Assembly: GCA_937922805.1 (NCBI GenBank)
Contig: CALAJV010000013.1
Span: 21,077 to 85,076, forward strand
DNA from: an uncultured Acidimicrobiales bacterium
GTDB taxonomy: Bacteria; Actinomycetota; Acidimicrobiia; Acidimicrobiales; SZUA-35
Length of the DNA: 64,000 bases
Reading direction: 5' to 3'
This document shows, one piece after another, positions 1 through 8,917 of the stretch. Position 1 is the stretch's first letter. Each line of letters opens with the position of its first letter. The notes beneath the pieces are model-generated. The model ran no database searches, had not been told where the DNA came from, and saw only the letters and a program-made list of their open reading frames with translations. The position numbers were made by a program, and so were the translations under genes.

Positions 1-2
1 AA

Positions 3-1325
3 GGCTTGTTGACGTTCCGTGGAAATCCAACCCGATCGTTCTACGGAACGGGGCCGATGCCAACAGCACCAGAGGTACTTTGGCAATACGAAGTTGGATG
101 CTCCCTTTCAACAGTGGCTGGAGTAGTTAAGGAGTGGTGTGGAACTGGGTGGACTGGCCAGCCGGTTGTGTTTCCGCCAACACCGAAAGCTCAGCAGCAA
201 ACTTCTTCCCAAGGCAAGGACGATCAGTGGTGGGTCGCATTCGGAGGATTCGACCGACAGGTCAACTTCTTAGACGCCAAGACGGGCCTATCAACCCACG
301 CTCCGTACCGAACGGCCGACATTATCAAAGGAACGGTCACAGTCGACCCCGATGGTTTCCCGTTGATATACACCGGCAGTCGTGACAACAACTTTCACGT
401 TGTCGCCATCGACCGGGTTGACCCAGTCGGCCTTTGGCAATTGTCGGCCTACGACAATGGACCTACGCTGTGGAACAACGACTGGGACGGCTCAGCCCTC
501 ATCGTAGACGACTACCTTTTCGTAGGCGGTGAGAACTCTCGCTTTTACTTTGTGAAACTGAACCGCTCTTATGGTGCCGATGGATTGGTGGATGTCGACC
601 CGGAGGTGGTGGCATCGGTTGCGAGCTGGGACGATGAACTTTTACGATCGATTGGCGACGTTGAAGTCTCGATCGAAAATTCACCGGCCATTAGCGGCAA
701 CGTTGTGTACTTCGCTAATTCAGGCGGACTAGTCCAAGGGTGGGACATAAGCGGCCTAACGAAGAGCGAGCCACCAACTCAAGTATTTCGTTTCTGGGCC
801 GGAGACGATACAGACGCTTCAATCGTCGCTGATACCGACGGCATGCTTTACGTAGCTACCGAAACGCAGCGTTCGGTGGCTGGCAGCGGCTCGACCGGGC
901 AGTTGTTCAAGCTTGACCCGACCAAGATCGAAGATCCAGTTGTGTGGAGCGCCTCGGCTGGCCCGAAATCGGCCGGTGGCATTTTTGCCACGCCTTCCCT
1001 CTATGAAGACAAGCTGGTCGTCGTTCCAACCGACGGTGGCCAGCTGCTTGGATTCGACCAAACAACCGGAGCGAGGCGATGGTCGGTCGATCTACCGGGC
1101 CCGCTTTGGTCTTCACCGGTCATCGTTGACGACGCTCTGATCCAGGGGGACTGCTCAGGACGCCTCAATCAATTTGATCTCGGCGACGACAGCACAGCCA
1201 AGCCAACCCTTACCTGGTCGGTTTCTCTGAACGGATGTATCGAATCAACGCCAGCTGTTTGGAACGGTCAGATCTTTGTCGGAACCAGAGCCGGCACGTT
1301 TTACAGCGTCGGCGAACCGAGCTGA
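3..1325 (+). CDS. PQQ-like beta-propeller repeat protein (5' partial)
   Basis: The reading frame is open from the left edge, so the N-terminus, probably with a signal peptide or membrane anchor, lies outside the window. The visible 440 residues are built from recurring blades of the type 'W-sspvi-dd-lfvG--dg-ly-ld', for example around GARRWSVDLPGPLWSSPVIVDD and GCIESTPAVWNGQIFVGT near the C-terminus. This is the signature of PQQ/WD40-like propellers (PF13360 type). Members often act as extracytoplasmic scaffolds or PQQ-type dehydrogenase folds, but no PQQ or metal ligand set can be recognised here, so an enzymatic role is not claimed. Two early Cys residues flanking an acidic/Trp segment could form a disulfide, which suits export. 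It is convergent with the next gene across a 45-bp gap. Confidence 0.75.
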   Translation, partial: GLLTFRGNPTRSFYGTGPMPTAPEVLWQYEVGCSLSTVAGVVKEWCGTGWTGQPVVFPPTPKAQQQTSSQGKDDQWWVAFGGFDRQVNFLDAKTGLSTHAPYRTADIIKGTVTVDPDGFPLIYTGSRDNNFHVVAIDRVDPVGLWQLSAYDNGPTLWNNDWDGSALIVDDYLFVGGENSRFYFVKLNRSYGADGLVDVDPEVVASVASWDDELLRSIGDVEVSIENSPAISGNVVYFANSGGLVQGWDISGLTKSEPPTQVFRFWAGDDTDASIVADTDGMLYVATETQRSVAGSGSTGQLFKLDPTKIEDPVVWSASAGPKSAGGIFATPSLYEDKLVVVPTDGGQLLGFDQTTGARRWSVDLPGPLWSSPVIVDDALIQGDCSGRLNQFDLGDDSTAKPTLTWSVSLNGCIESTPAVWNGQIFVGTRAGTFYSVGEPS

Positions 1326-1370
1326 GCTGTTCGGACCTGGCCCCCCGGAACTGCCGTTCAGAACTCAGCC

Positions 1371-2798
1371 CTACTCAAAGTTGACGAGGATCTCTTCGCT
1401 GCCGACTAACCGTCGAGAACCTTCAGGCCCGATGTAAACCTGACCTCGGATCGAACCGGGCCCTACTTGGAAACCTTGGCCTTCTACGTCGATGCGGCCA
1501 ACGTTCTCATCCCCACATTTGAGTACTGAAATATCACCCTGGATTACGTTCCAGCAGTATTGGGTTAACTCCGGACGGGCCGCCGATCGAACTTTCAAGC
1601 GATCGACCAGTGAAACCATGTCGCTGTCTACAGGCAGTCTGAGCACGGACTGCGTGAGTAGCTCTAGCGTGACGGTGTCAGTCCCGACGAGTTCGCCCTC
1701 GAAGGTGTAGATCTCAAGAACGACTGTTGCGTTGCCAAGCACCGACACCCCGTCGCTCGACGTGTTTGCCTCATCAGCGCAGAACCTTGAACTCTCGCCA
1801 CTAGTCTCGTACCCGACTGCCCAGCAGTAGGTGTAATCGTCAACGTCGGGAGAGGCCGAGAGCTGGAGGCCTGAAGTACCGCCATCAACAACGCCTACGA
1901 TGCTGACCTCAACCTCAACCGGGACCGTTGTCGATTCCACCAACGAGGTTGTGGTGCTGCCGGCTTGCCCGTCACCACCGCTTGCTCCTGTCGGGATCGA
2001 TGTTGCCGACCCTGTCGGCTCTGTGTCGAGCGATGTGGTAGTCACGACGCTCGGCACGTAGGTTGTTTCGAAATCGGTCGTTGTCGGAGCAGTTGTATCG
2101 GCCGAAACAGGATCGGTCGTGAAGGGGATGTCGTTATCGGGGTCGAACGGAACGAACTCGTCTTGGTAAACGTCAACAGCGTCGGGATCAACGTCTTCAT
2201 CACCGTCTGTTACGCCAACCACGATTGTGGATGGCGCCTGCTGCAATGGGCCAAGAGTCGTCGACGTCGCTCCAGGCAAATCGGATCGGGGTAGCGCCGG
2301 TCGACTTTCAACCGCCAAATCTCCGATGCCGAAGTTGTTACTTCGAGATTCGTTCGCCGGTGCTGTATCAAATCGAACTGTCGTGTCTACATCAGAGACA
2401 GTCGCATCAACAACTTCGTCTCCGCTTTTGCCGAACAGGAAAAACATGACCGAGCCGAGAGCAAGCCCGAACAAGATCTGACCTACGAGTTGCCGACGAG
2501 TAGCTCGGACCGGTTTACGGGCGGCCAATCGATCAATCGGGGCGCCGGAACTGTCAGGCTCGTCGGCAGCGCCACCGACCTCGACGTCAACAAGGGGAAC
2601 GACTGCCTCATCTACCACGAGCTCGTCCCCGGAAGCTCCAGAAGTTGGCTCTGCGCTGAGGTCCGAGAGCGGCGTCGAGTCATCGCTGGTTTCGGTTTCG
2701 GTCATGTGCTGTTCGACTTCAGGCGGCCGAGCGGGCGCGTTGCGCTCTAGCATCGCCGACTGCGTAGATCGACTTCCACCGGAATTGTCTTCACTCAT
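1371..2798 (-). CDS. Membrane-anchored Thr/Ser-rich protein with two C-terminal YCW/Cys-pair domains
   Basis: This 475-residue protein has no recognised family. An acidic, disordered N-terminus (about 1-95) precedes a basic stretch and one hydrophobic segment at about 104-123, giving a type II membrane topology with a large outer part. Residues of about 130-300 are rich in Thr, Ser, Asp and Pro, a typical extended or glycosylatable stalk. The C-terminal 175 residues appear to hold two related beta-rich units, each containing YCW followed 15-20 residues later by a second Cys and an Asp (TYCWAVGYETSGESSRFCAD and QYCWNVIQGDISVLKCGD). That suggests a duplicated disulfide-bonded domain. The ATG start is preceded by a GGGGCG SD-like sequence. 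A structural or surface-exposed role is inferred from architecture only. Confidence 0.6.
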   Translation of the reverse strand: MSEDNSGGSRSTQSAMLERNAPARPPEVEQHMTETETSDDSTPLSDLSAEPTSGASGDELVVDEAVVPLVDVEVGGAADEPDSSGAPIDRLAARKPVRATRRQLVGQILFGLALGSVMFFLFGKSGDEVVDATVSDVDTTVRFDTAPANESRSNNFGIGDLAVESRPALPRSDLPGATSTTLGPLQQAPSTIVVGVTDGDEDVDPDAVDVYQDEFVPFDPDNDIPFTTDPVSADTTAPTTTDFETTYVPSVVTTTSLDTEPTGSATSIPTGASGGDGQAGSTTTSLVESTTVPVEVEVSIVGVVDGGTSGLQLSASPDVDDYTYCWAVGYETSGESSRFCADEANTSSDGVSVLGNATVVLEIYTFEGELVGTDTVTLELLTQSVLRLPVDSDMVSLVDRLKVRSAARPELTQYCWNVIQGDISVLKCGDENVGRIDVEGQGFQVGPGSIRGQVYIGPEGSRRLVGSEEILVNFE

Positions 2799-3003
2799 AA
2801 CGCCCCGAGAATTAGCTTCCCGAGCCTTTCTGATAACGCTGCAGCCCTAGCTCCGCACTGACCCAACATTTAGCTTTTCGAAGTAAAACGCAACAGCCAG
2901 ACATCACACCCGCCCGGTAGCCACGCCAGCTACTTCGTACACATTGTTACCCACTGTAGCCTCAACGGAAGCGGTCGTGGCTGCCGCCTCGCTCTGTAGT
3001 GAT

Positions 3004-4368
3004 TTAGCCCACGTTGGAGACCGTCGGTTCTGGTTTCCATTTGTGTTGGACAACGCTCGCGTCTCCAGCTGCCAAGAAAAACAGGAAACCGGTGAAGGTG
3101 GCGCCGGCGGCGACGAAAAAGGCAATCCGATAGTCGAACGCGTCCCGGAGAACTCCGAGCAACAACGGACCGCCGGCCACTCCAATGGTGCCAAACAGCT
3201 GATTAAAACTATAAATCCGACTGTAGTTGGCAACGCCGAACACCTCGGCTAGCAGGAGTGGTTGAAGCATCAGTAAATTGCCAATGCTGATTCCAAAGAA
3301 TGCTGCGCTCATGATCAGAGCGGTTTCATTTTGAGAAACAGCTAGCAAGATAAGGGCTGCCGATTGCAACACGACGAGAACTGCGCCAAGCCACTTAGTC
3401 GAAACTTTCAAGACCAAAGCACCACCAATGAGACGAGCCAACACGCTCGAAAAAGCCAGAGCAGAAAGTGCTGTCGAAGCAACAGCAACATCGGTCCGTT
3501 CTTGCACCATTTTGAAAAGCTGAGCGATTCCTCCTACTTGGCCGAAGAAGATGGCACAGTACGCCGCGCACAACGCAATAAAAAAGCGGGTCTTTCGAGC
3601 CGAAGCAAAGTCGAGGCCCAAAACGGTTTTGACCTGATTGGGTTGCGACTGGTCGGGCTGATCAACCATCGGGCTTTCAACCTCACCGTCTGGTTGAAGA
3701 CCTCGCTCTGAAGGATCAGAACGCACGAGCAGAAGTGCTACTGGCACGATTCCAACAAACCAGATCAACGCCATCACTGGCCCAGCGTCGGAAAGAGATC
3801 GCTGATCGATCAACCAAGCAGCGACCGGGGTTAGGACGATCCCGCCAACGGACAATCCAGTTGACGCTACCGATAGCGCTACTGACCGGCGACGGTCGAA
3901 CCAGCGGGTTACTACCGTAGTACTCGGTACTAATCCGGCCAGTCCGAATCCTACGCCGAACAGAGCGAAGAATAGGTAGAGCCCCGCAACGTTTGTTACC
4001 CAACGCAAGCTGTAGAGAGCTACGGCTCCGACAACACCACCGGCAGTAAAGAAAACTCGGAGATCGGACGTATCCATCCATTTCGAAAGGGCGAAACCGG
4101 TGAGTCCGCCGACGGCGAAGAACACGCCGGTAGCACCAGACACAGCGGCTACTGACGCTCCGAGCTCATCGGTAGCGGCGGCGAGAATAACTGAAGCGTT
4201 GTAGAACCCGAGCCCGGAGGAAAACAACAGGATGAAAAATACCGCCCCGACGACAACCCAACCGTAAAACGGCCCCCTTTGGCTGACTTGGACCGATCCG
4301 GCCGTTTCGCCGTCGAGTTCGGATATTTGCACCAGTGCAGTCGACCACACATCGCCAGCTAACACCAA
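3004..4368 (-). CDS. Major facilitator superfamily transporter
   Basis: This is an inner-membrane secondary transporter of about 12 transmembrane helices and normal MFS length (454 residues from the longest start). The first helix begins at RGPFYGWVVVGAVFFILLFSSG. The loop 2-3 region and the R-W-F-D-R-R-R-S motif after helix 4 (VVTRWFDRRRSVALSVASTG) resemble the oxalate/formate and monocarboxylate antiporter branch. A hydrophilic central loop of about 40 residues (LQPDGEVESPMVDQPDQSQ) separates the two halves. Substrate is unknown. The longest frame begins with TTG at 4368; GTG codons a few to 15 residues downstream are equally plausible and none has a convincing SD sequence. The gene is divergent from an AraC-type regulator, which may control it. 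Confidence 0.8.
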   Translation of the reverse strand: MVLAGDVWSTALVQISELDGETAGSVQVSQRGPFYGWVVVGAVFFILLFSSGLGFYNASVILAAATDELGASVAAVSGATGVFFAVGGLTGFALSKWMDTSDLRVFFTAGGVVGAVALYSLRWVTNVAGLYLFFALFGVGFGLAGLVPSTTVVTRWFDRRRSVALSVASTGLSVGGIVLTPVAAWLIDQRSLSDAGPVMALIWFVGIVPVALLLVRSDPSERGLQPDGEVESPMVDQPDQSQPNQVKTVLGLDFASARKTRFFIALCAAYCAIFFGQVGGIAQLFKMVQERTDVAVASTALSALAFSSVLARLIGGALVLKVSTKWLGAVLVVLQSAALILLAVSQNETALIMSAAFFGISIGNLLMLQPLLLAEVFGVANYSRIYSFNQLFGTIGVAGGPLLLGVLRDAFDYRIAFFVAAGATFTGFLFFLAAGDASVVQHKWKPEPTVSNVG

Positions 4369-4532
4369 GTTTCGGATCCGATGCCCCCCAAGTCGTAAAC
4401 ACCGAATAGAAGCCGCCAGGCAAGGCTCGGCTCCGAGGCCCCTTCGACCAGAGAAACCGCAGTAATCGATTCTGGGCCGACGCCATTTGGTTCGGACCGG
4501 AGAACTCTTGGTTAACGGCTCAGCTCCCGAAG

Positions 4533-4538
4533 TAGTAT
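4533..4538 (+). promoter_or_regulatory. Candidate -10 box for a leaderless transcript of the AraC-type gene
   Basis: TAGTAT lies exactly 7 nt before the ATG at 4546 and no SD sequence is present. Transcription starting about 7 nt downstream of the hexamer would begin at or next to the start codon. The same arrangement recurs before several genes in the window. Confidence 0.5.
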
Positions 4539-4545
4539 CTGGCCA

Positions 4546-5439
4546 ATGTCTGCATCACGGTACGACCCGATCCAAAAAGCACTTGAGTTGGTTGAGGTTA
4601 GCCTTTCCAAACCACTAGCCGTAAAACAAATTGCCGCCGATGTCGGGGTATCTTCGTTTCACTTCCAACGCCTGTTTGTTCGGGATATGGGAGAAACCGT
4701 TTCTAACTACGCGCGTAGCCGTCGACTGGAACGGGCAGCGACAATCCTCATTGAACAACCGACAATCAACCTTCTCGACCTCGCCCTCGAATGTGGCTTC
4801 CAGACTCATAGCGCGTTTACTCGAGCATTCCGACGCCAGTTTGGTATGACGCCGACAGAGTTTGTTGACGGTGGAGGTCACGCCTTGTTGCAGGCGTCTA
4901 GCGATGCTCGGCCTTTCTTGACGCCAGCGCGAGCCAACGAACTGGACCATGACGTCACTATGAGAGATCTCCCGGACATGTGGTTGATGGCTCGTGGCCA
5001 TACCGGCGTCTCTGGTGGCACGTACTTTGTCGAAGAAAACGAAATCGCTGAAGGGTTTCAGGAGCTAGTGGCTGAAATGCCAAGCTCGTTGTCATCGCTG
5101 TGCGGGGCGTTCAAAGTCGGGCCCAAAGGCCTTTCTGACCCTGATGCGATTGGCCAGTACGGTGGGATATTCGACGAAAAACCTGGCAGCGAATGGGGTG
5201 AAATTGTCGAGCCGGTTCCGGCTGGCGAATGGGCGGTCTTTCCCCATCACGGATCGCTCAATCGCCTGCATATGACCTGGAACAAGGCTGTCCGGTCGTG
5301 GCTTCCACAGGCCGACTTCGATCTCCGCCCGGAGTGGATGTTTGAATTTTACTATGCCGGCCCCGACGTCGTGGATCCGAAGCAGCTAACAGCAGAAATC
5401 TTCCTACCGGTGGAAAAGAGCACGAACGGGACAATCTGA
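4546..5439 (+). CDS. AraC-family transcriptional regulator with GyrI-like effector domain
   Basis: Residues of about 8-108 form the double helix-turn-helix of AraC/XylS proteins: KPLAVKQIAADVGVSSFHFQRLF is the first recognition unit and LDLALECGFQTHSAFTRAFRRQFGMTPTEF is the second, with the classical C-terminal signature. Residues of about 130-290 match the GyrI-like (SOUL/Rob/BmrR-type) small-molecule binding domain, ending in the characteristic P-x-W-x-F-E-F-Y-Y segment. This order, DNA-binding first and ligand domain second, is that of Rob/TetD-type regulators that sense amphipathic compounds. It is divergent from the MFS transporter and lies 47 bp upstream of an amidase on the same strand, so these neighbours are the likeliest targets. 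That link is an inference. Confidence 0.85.
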   Translation: MSASRYDPIQKALELVEVSLSKPLAVKQIAADVGVSSFHFQRLFVRDMGETVSNYARSRRLERAATILIEQPTINLLDLALECGFQTHSAFTRAFRRQFGMTPTEFVDGGGHALLQASSDARPFLTPARANELDHDVTMRDLPDMWLMARGHTGVSGGTYFVEENEIAEGFQELVAEMPSSLSSLCGAFKVGPKGLSDPDAIGQYGGIFDEKPGSEWGEIVEPVPAGEWAVFPHHGSLNRLHMTWNKAVRSWLPQADFDLRPEWMFEFYYAGPDVVDPKQLTAEIFLPVEKSTNGTI

Positions 5440-5486
5440 CAGGTCACGAGTGGCTAACAATAGAGGTAGACCCTACGGAGGCCACC

Positions 5487-6914
5487 ATGTCACGATCTCT
5501 CATAACCTGTTCTGCATCCAGAATTGTCGCTGAACTTTCCAGCGGACACCTGACCCAAGAAGATGTTGTCGATGCGTTGACTCGTCAACGAGAAAAAGCA
5601 AACGGCGACATCAACGCTTTCGAATTCATCGCACCATCAAATCACGATGATTGCAGTGGCCCTCTATCCGGGCTACCTATCACCGTCAAAGATCAAATCG
5701 CAGTTGCTGGGATGCCGCTCAACCACGGCTTGGATCGACTGAACCGAAAACCACCGGAACAGACAGCTCCGGTTGTACGTCAGTTCTTGAACGCTGGGGC
5801 GAAGGTGCACGGCAAAACAACGTTACCTCCCTATGCGATGGACTTTCAGACCTTCAACAAACGCAACGGCCCAACCTGCAACCCTTGGAATCTGGAGTTG
5901 ACTGCTGGAGGCTCGTCGGGAGGCGGTGCTGCTGCGGTAGCTAGCGGTATGAGCTTTCTTGATATCGGGGCCGACCTGAGCGGCTCGTTGCGACTACCAG
6001 CCGCTTTCTGTGGTGTCTTTTCATTGATGCCGACCGATGGAAAGGTTGATTCAAATGGCTTGTTGCCGCGAGGGCAGGTGCTCAACAACTTCGCCCGACC
6101 GGGAGCTATCGCCCGCGGCGTCGACGACCTCGCCCTGGCTTGGGCCGTGATGTCGGATGAGGCTCAAGCCAAGATGCCGCTAACCGACGTTCAGATTGCT
6201 GTTTGGGACGATGCGTCGAGTCGGTTACCGGCCTCTCGAAGCGTGGTATCTGCGCTTACAGCAGCTTGTGAAACTCTTTCCCCCGAAGAAGGTATCGACC
6301 TGATCGAAACACCGCTAGAGCAACTATTTGCCGATGAGGTGTATGCCTGCTTTGGCGAGATCATGGGCTACGAAACGGGAGCGTTGATGCCAGCGCCGAT
6401 TCGGGCGTTGGAACGTATCACCGGCAAGGCAGCCGCCAAGAACTCTCCCAAGTTTCTCAAGCACGTGCATGAGGGCTATCGCCAAGACAAAGCCAGCTAC
6501 GGTCGAGCCCTCGACAACCGGGATAGCCTGCGGGCAGCTTTTGAACAATCGTGGGCGAACTCCGATGCGCTGTTGATCCCGGTTTGCGGTGTACAGCCTT
6601 TCCCCCACCAAACACCGGATCGTGATCGTGGGGGCATCCGCAACTATTGCACTATGTTCGATGTTGGAGACACCAAGGTTGGCTACTTCGATGCGCTGAC
6701 CTCGTTCACCGTTCCGGTTTCACTGATGGGCAACCCGGTTGTGACCCTACCTTTAGGGCTGGACCGCGAGGGTCTGCCGGTTGGAGCGCAACTGGTAGGT
6801 AAAGTTGGCGGCGAACTAGAGCTTTTAGCTGTCGCAGACAAAGTCGCATCGGTTCTTCCTGACCTGCACAACCCGTACCTGCCAAGCGAACGACAAACAC
6901 ACGGTGCTTCCTGA
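5487..6914 (+). CDS. Amidase-signature family amidase
   Basis: The enzyme hydrolyses a carboxamide or related bond through a Ser-cisSer-Lys triad, all of which is visible: K68 in the TVKDQ motif, S143 in GGSSGG and the nucleophile S167 in the SGSLRLPAAFCG motif. Length (475 residues) is normal for the family. The usual GTDTGGS sequence is GADLSGS here, a mild variation that keeps the nucleophile. No signal peptide is seen, so the protein is cytoplasmic. A strong GGAGG SD sequence precedes the ATG. It follows the AraC-type gene by 47 bp and could be co-transcribed with it. It is not obviously GatA, because no GatB or GatC genes are adjacent and the C-terminal region differs. Substrate is unknown. 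Confidence 0.87.
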   Translation: MSRSLITCSASRIVAELSSGHLTQEDVVDALTRQREKANGDINAFEFIAPSNHDDCSGPLSGLPITVKDQIAVAGMPLNHGLDRLNRKPPEQTAPVVRQFLNAGAKVHGKTTLPPYAMDFQTFNKRNGPTCNPWNLELTAGGSSGGGAAAVASGMSFLDIGADLSGSLRLPAAFCGVFSLMPTDGKVDSNGLLPRGQVLNNFARPGAIARGVDDLALAWAVMSDEAQAKMPLTDVQIAVWDDASSRLPASRSVVSALTAACETLSPEEGIDLIETPLEQLFADEVYACFGEIMGYETGALMPAPIRALERITGKAAAKNSPKFLKHVHEGYRQDKASYGRALDNRDSLRAAFEQSWANSDALLIPVCGVQPFPHQTPDRDRGGIRNYCTMFDVGDTKVGYFDALTSFTVPVSLMGNPVVTLPLGLDREGLPVGAQLVGKVGGELELLAVADKVASVLPDLHNPYLPSERQTHGAS

Positions 6915-6989
6915 TTGGTTTGAGGTAACAACCATTCTGGGAAACGAACATACGAACCACGACCGCTACTAACCGGACAGAGAAACACT

Positions 6990-7313
6990 ATGCAGTTTGA
7001 CAAAGATCTTGAATCCGAACACAGAGAACTGTTCCTACAAGCACGAGACTTCTTGCTCTCCTTTGAAGGGATAGTCGAAACAAAGAAGGAGCGGATTACG
7101 ACCTACAGCAATGCGAAGGGCGGAGTCTGCCATATGCGAACCATGCCCCATGGAATCGATTTCGGGTTCCTTAAGGGAGCGAAGATGGAGGACCGTCTCG
7201 GGCTCTTAACCGGCAAAGGGAAGGCGATTCGAGTCTTGCCTCAAACCGAATTGGACAAGGAAGCGGTCGAATACTATCTGGAGCAAGCCATCAAAATTAA
7301 TTCGGAAAAGTAG
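6990..7313 (+). CDS. DUF1801-family small protein
   Basis: This 107-residue cytoplasmic protein has the pattern of DUF1801/YdhG-like domains: an N-terminal helix ending in an acidic stretch, a KKERITTYSNAKGGVCHMRTMPHGIDFGFLKGAKM core, then L-tG-GKaiRvl and a final helix. Family members are widespread in bacteria and structurally resemble the frataxin/YdhG fold, but no biochemical role is established. It starts 75 bp after the amidase gene on the same strand and ends before the tRNA-Ala gene, which runs the opposite way. A well-defined SD sequence is absent. Confidence 0.6.
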   Translation: MQFDKDLESEHRELFLQARDFLLSFEGIVETKKERITTYSNAKGGVCHMRTMPHGIDFGFLKGAKMEDRLGLLTGKGKAIRVLPQTELDKEAVEYYLEQAIKINSEK

Positions 7314-7404
7314 GGCCGGATTAGTTCCGTGAATCCGGTCCCTCTCGAACCAAGAGCGTGTAGCTCTGGCTGCCGCAGCAGCACAAGTGGCACTGGGTTG
7401 GTAG

Positions 7405-7478
7405 TGGAGCTGAGGAGAATCGAACTCCTGACCCCCTGCATGCAAAGCAGGTGCTCTAGCCAACTGAGCTACAGCCCC
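7405..7478 (-). tRNA. tRNA-Ala (anticodon TGC)
   Basis: Read on the minus strand, the 74-nt sequence folds into a full cloverleaf. The acceptor stem GGGGCTG pairs with CAGCTCC with one G-U pair. The D arm is GCTC/GAGC, the anticodon stem CCTGC/GCAGG encloses loop TTTGCAT with anticodon TGC, and the T arm AGGAG/CTCCT carries TTCGATT. Discriminator is A and the 3' CCA is not encoded, as usual for actinobacteria. Confidence 0.96.
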
Positions 7479-7654
7479 ATAACCAGGAACCTAGGCTAGC
7501 GGGTGAACTGACGACTCACTGGCAATTTGTGCTGGAGATTTCACCTATTTGCCGAACAACTGATCAGCGGGGGCTGAGAGGCGGCAGACATCGGCCCGTT
7601 TAGTCGATTTCCAGCCTGGAATGGGCCCGATCTAGCAGGCACAACTGGGCGATC

Positions 7655-7660
7655 TAGACT
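7655..7660 (+). promoter_or_regulatory. Candidate -10 box, leaderless start of the HExxH lipoprotein
   Basis: TAGACT is followed by 6 nt and the ATG at 7667, with no SD sequence between them. This is the spacing expected when the transcript begins at the start codon. Confidence 0.5.
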
Positions 7661-7666
7661 ACTACG

Positions 7667-8902
7667 ATGGGCCGTATCCAGCGCAGATCAGCCGCCCTAG
7701 TAGCAGCATTTTTGGGGGTGATTTGTGGGCTCACTTTGGCTTCATGTGGCAACCGGTCGGCGGCCCCTAGTGAAGAAACTCACCAGACCTCTGGTTCCGT
7801 GTCGCTAACTGAGACCACCGCTTCTCTTACGACCGAGACTCGACCCGAGCAAGACGTTGAACCTGAGTCAGTACCGGTCGCAGAAACCGACCCGAACGTG
7901 TTGGCCGAGTTTGTCAGCCAGCACAACGGAAACTACTCGTTGGACGACCGCGGGGATGTGGCGGTGAAGGTTCTTGAGCCTGGTCAACGCAAGGGCGCTA
8001 TTCCGGCCGAGCTGTTCGTCGTGCCGACAACGTTGGCACTGTTCAAGATTTTGGGACTGGTCGACGTTGACGCCGACGGCGATTTGATTGCCCAGCATCG
8101 GGTCGACTCGATTCGAGGCGCTTGCTGCCCTGTGGCGGTATGGGAGAACGACGACGATCCGCTGTTGAGAAGTGTCGTAGTTGTTCACGAACTGACTCAC
8201 CTTGCCGACATCGGTCGGGGTAACCTCTACCAGTTACTCGACGAAGATCTCGATGTGTTAGCGCAAGAACAGGTCAGCCTCGTCGCTGTTCCTGTCGAGG
8301 GCAATGCCAGCCGGGTTCACACGCTTTACCAAGACGAACTGGTAGCTGCCGGCGCCGACCCAAACCTGTTCCAAATTGGCTGGACCGACCCGGCCGTTCC
8401 TGAGGCCGTGGCCCGAGTGTGGCAGTTCGCCTATGTCGATGGACAGATATTCATGCAAGCGCTGTTCGACCGAGGCGGCTACGAATACCTCAATCTCGCA
8501 TTCGAGCGGCCGCCGACTTCGTCCGAACAGGTCTATGACATTGATGCGTACCTGGCCGAAGAGTTGCCTCTGACAATTGACCCGCCTGACACACCATCAG
8601 GAGCAAAACCGGCGAATGACAAGGTAACGCTTGGGGCGTTCGTCCTCAAACTACTGGCCGAGAGATCGCTTTCAGACCAACAGGCCCAGAACCTCGCTAC
8701 CGCCTGGGCCGGCGACGCCACTATCTTGTACAAGTTCAATAACCAGTCGTGCGTTAGTTCGTCGATTGTGATGGACAGCAAAGGCGACGCAGCCAGCTTG
8801 GTCGACGTTCTCACTCAAATTTCAGATGATGTGGTCGTTGACTACGACGACCTTGAGACGGTCGACTTCACTCGCTGCATACCTTCGATCGAGCCCGATT
8901 AG
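7667..8902 (+). CDS. Lipoprotein with HExxH zinc-metallopeptidase-like motif
   Basis: The N-terminus is a lipoprotein signal peptide with lipobox LASC, lipidated Cys 27, followed by a Ser/Thr-rich linker. The domain from about residue 80 onward contains VVVVHELTHLADIG, an HELTH zinc-binding motif at 174-178. About 34 residues downstream a VEGNAS segment supplies a Glu (E212) in the position of a gluzincin third ligand. That arrangement is expected of MA-clan peptidases. The protein would therefore be an outer-face, membrane-tethered metalloprotease-like protein. A nearby C-C pair (GACC) precedes the motif and a late Cys pair could be structural. The exact family is not recognised and activity is an inference. 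It is convergent with the MhuD-like gene, 15 bp apart. Confidence 0.65.
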   Translation: MGRIQRRSAALVAAFLGVICGLTLASCGNRSAAPSEETHQTSGSVSLTETTASLTTETRPEQDVEPESVPVAETDPNVLAEFVSQHNGNYSLDDRGDVAVKVLEPGQRKGAIPAELFVVPTTLALFKILGLVDVDADGDLIAQHRVDSIRGACCPVAVWENDDDPLLRSVVVVHELTHLADIGRGNLYQLLDEDLDVLAQEQVSLVAVPVEGNASRVHTLYQDELVAAGADPNLFQIGWTDPAVPEAVARVWQFAYVDGQIFMQALFDRGGYEYLNLAFERPPTSSEQVYDIDAYLAEELPLTIDPPDTPSGAKPANDKVTLGAFVLKLLAERSLSDQQAQNLATAWAGDATILYKFNNQSCVSSSIVMDSKGDAASLVDVLTQISDDVVVDYDDLETVDFTRCIPSIEPD

Positions 8903-8917
8903 TCAGCGAAGACTGGC

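Noticed and set aside
1321..1375. Possible terminator hairpin between the propeller gene and the YCW protein
   Set aside because: Only about 6 bp pair with interruptions and no T-tract; too weak to call.
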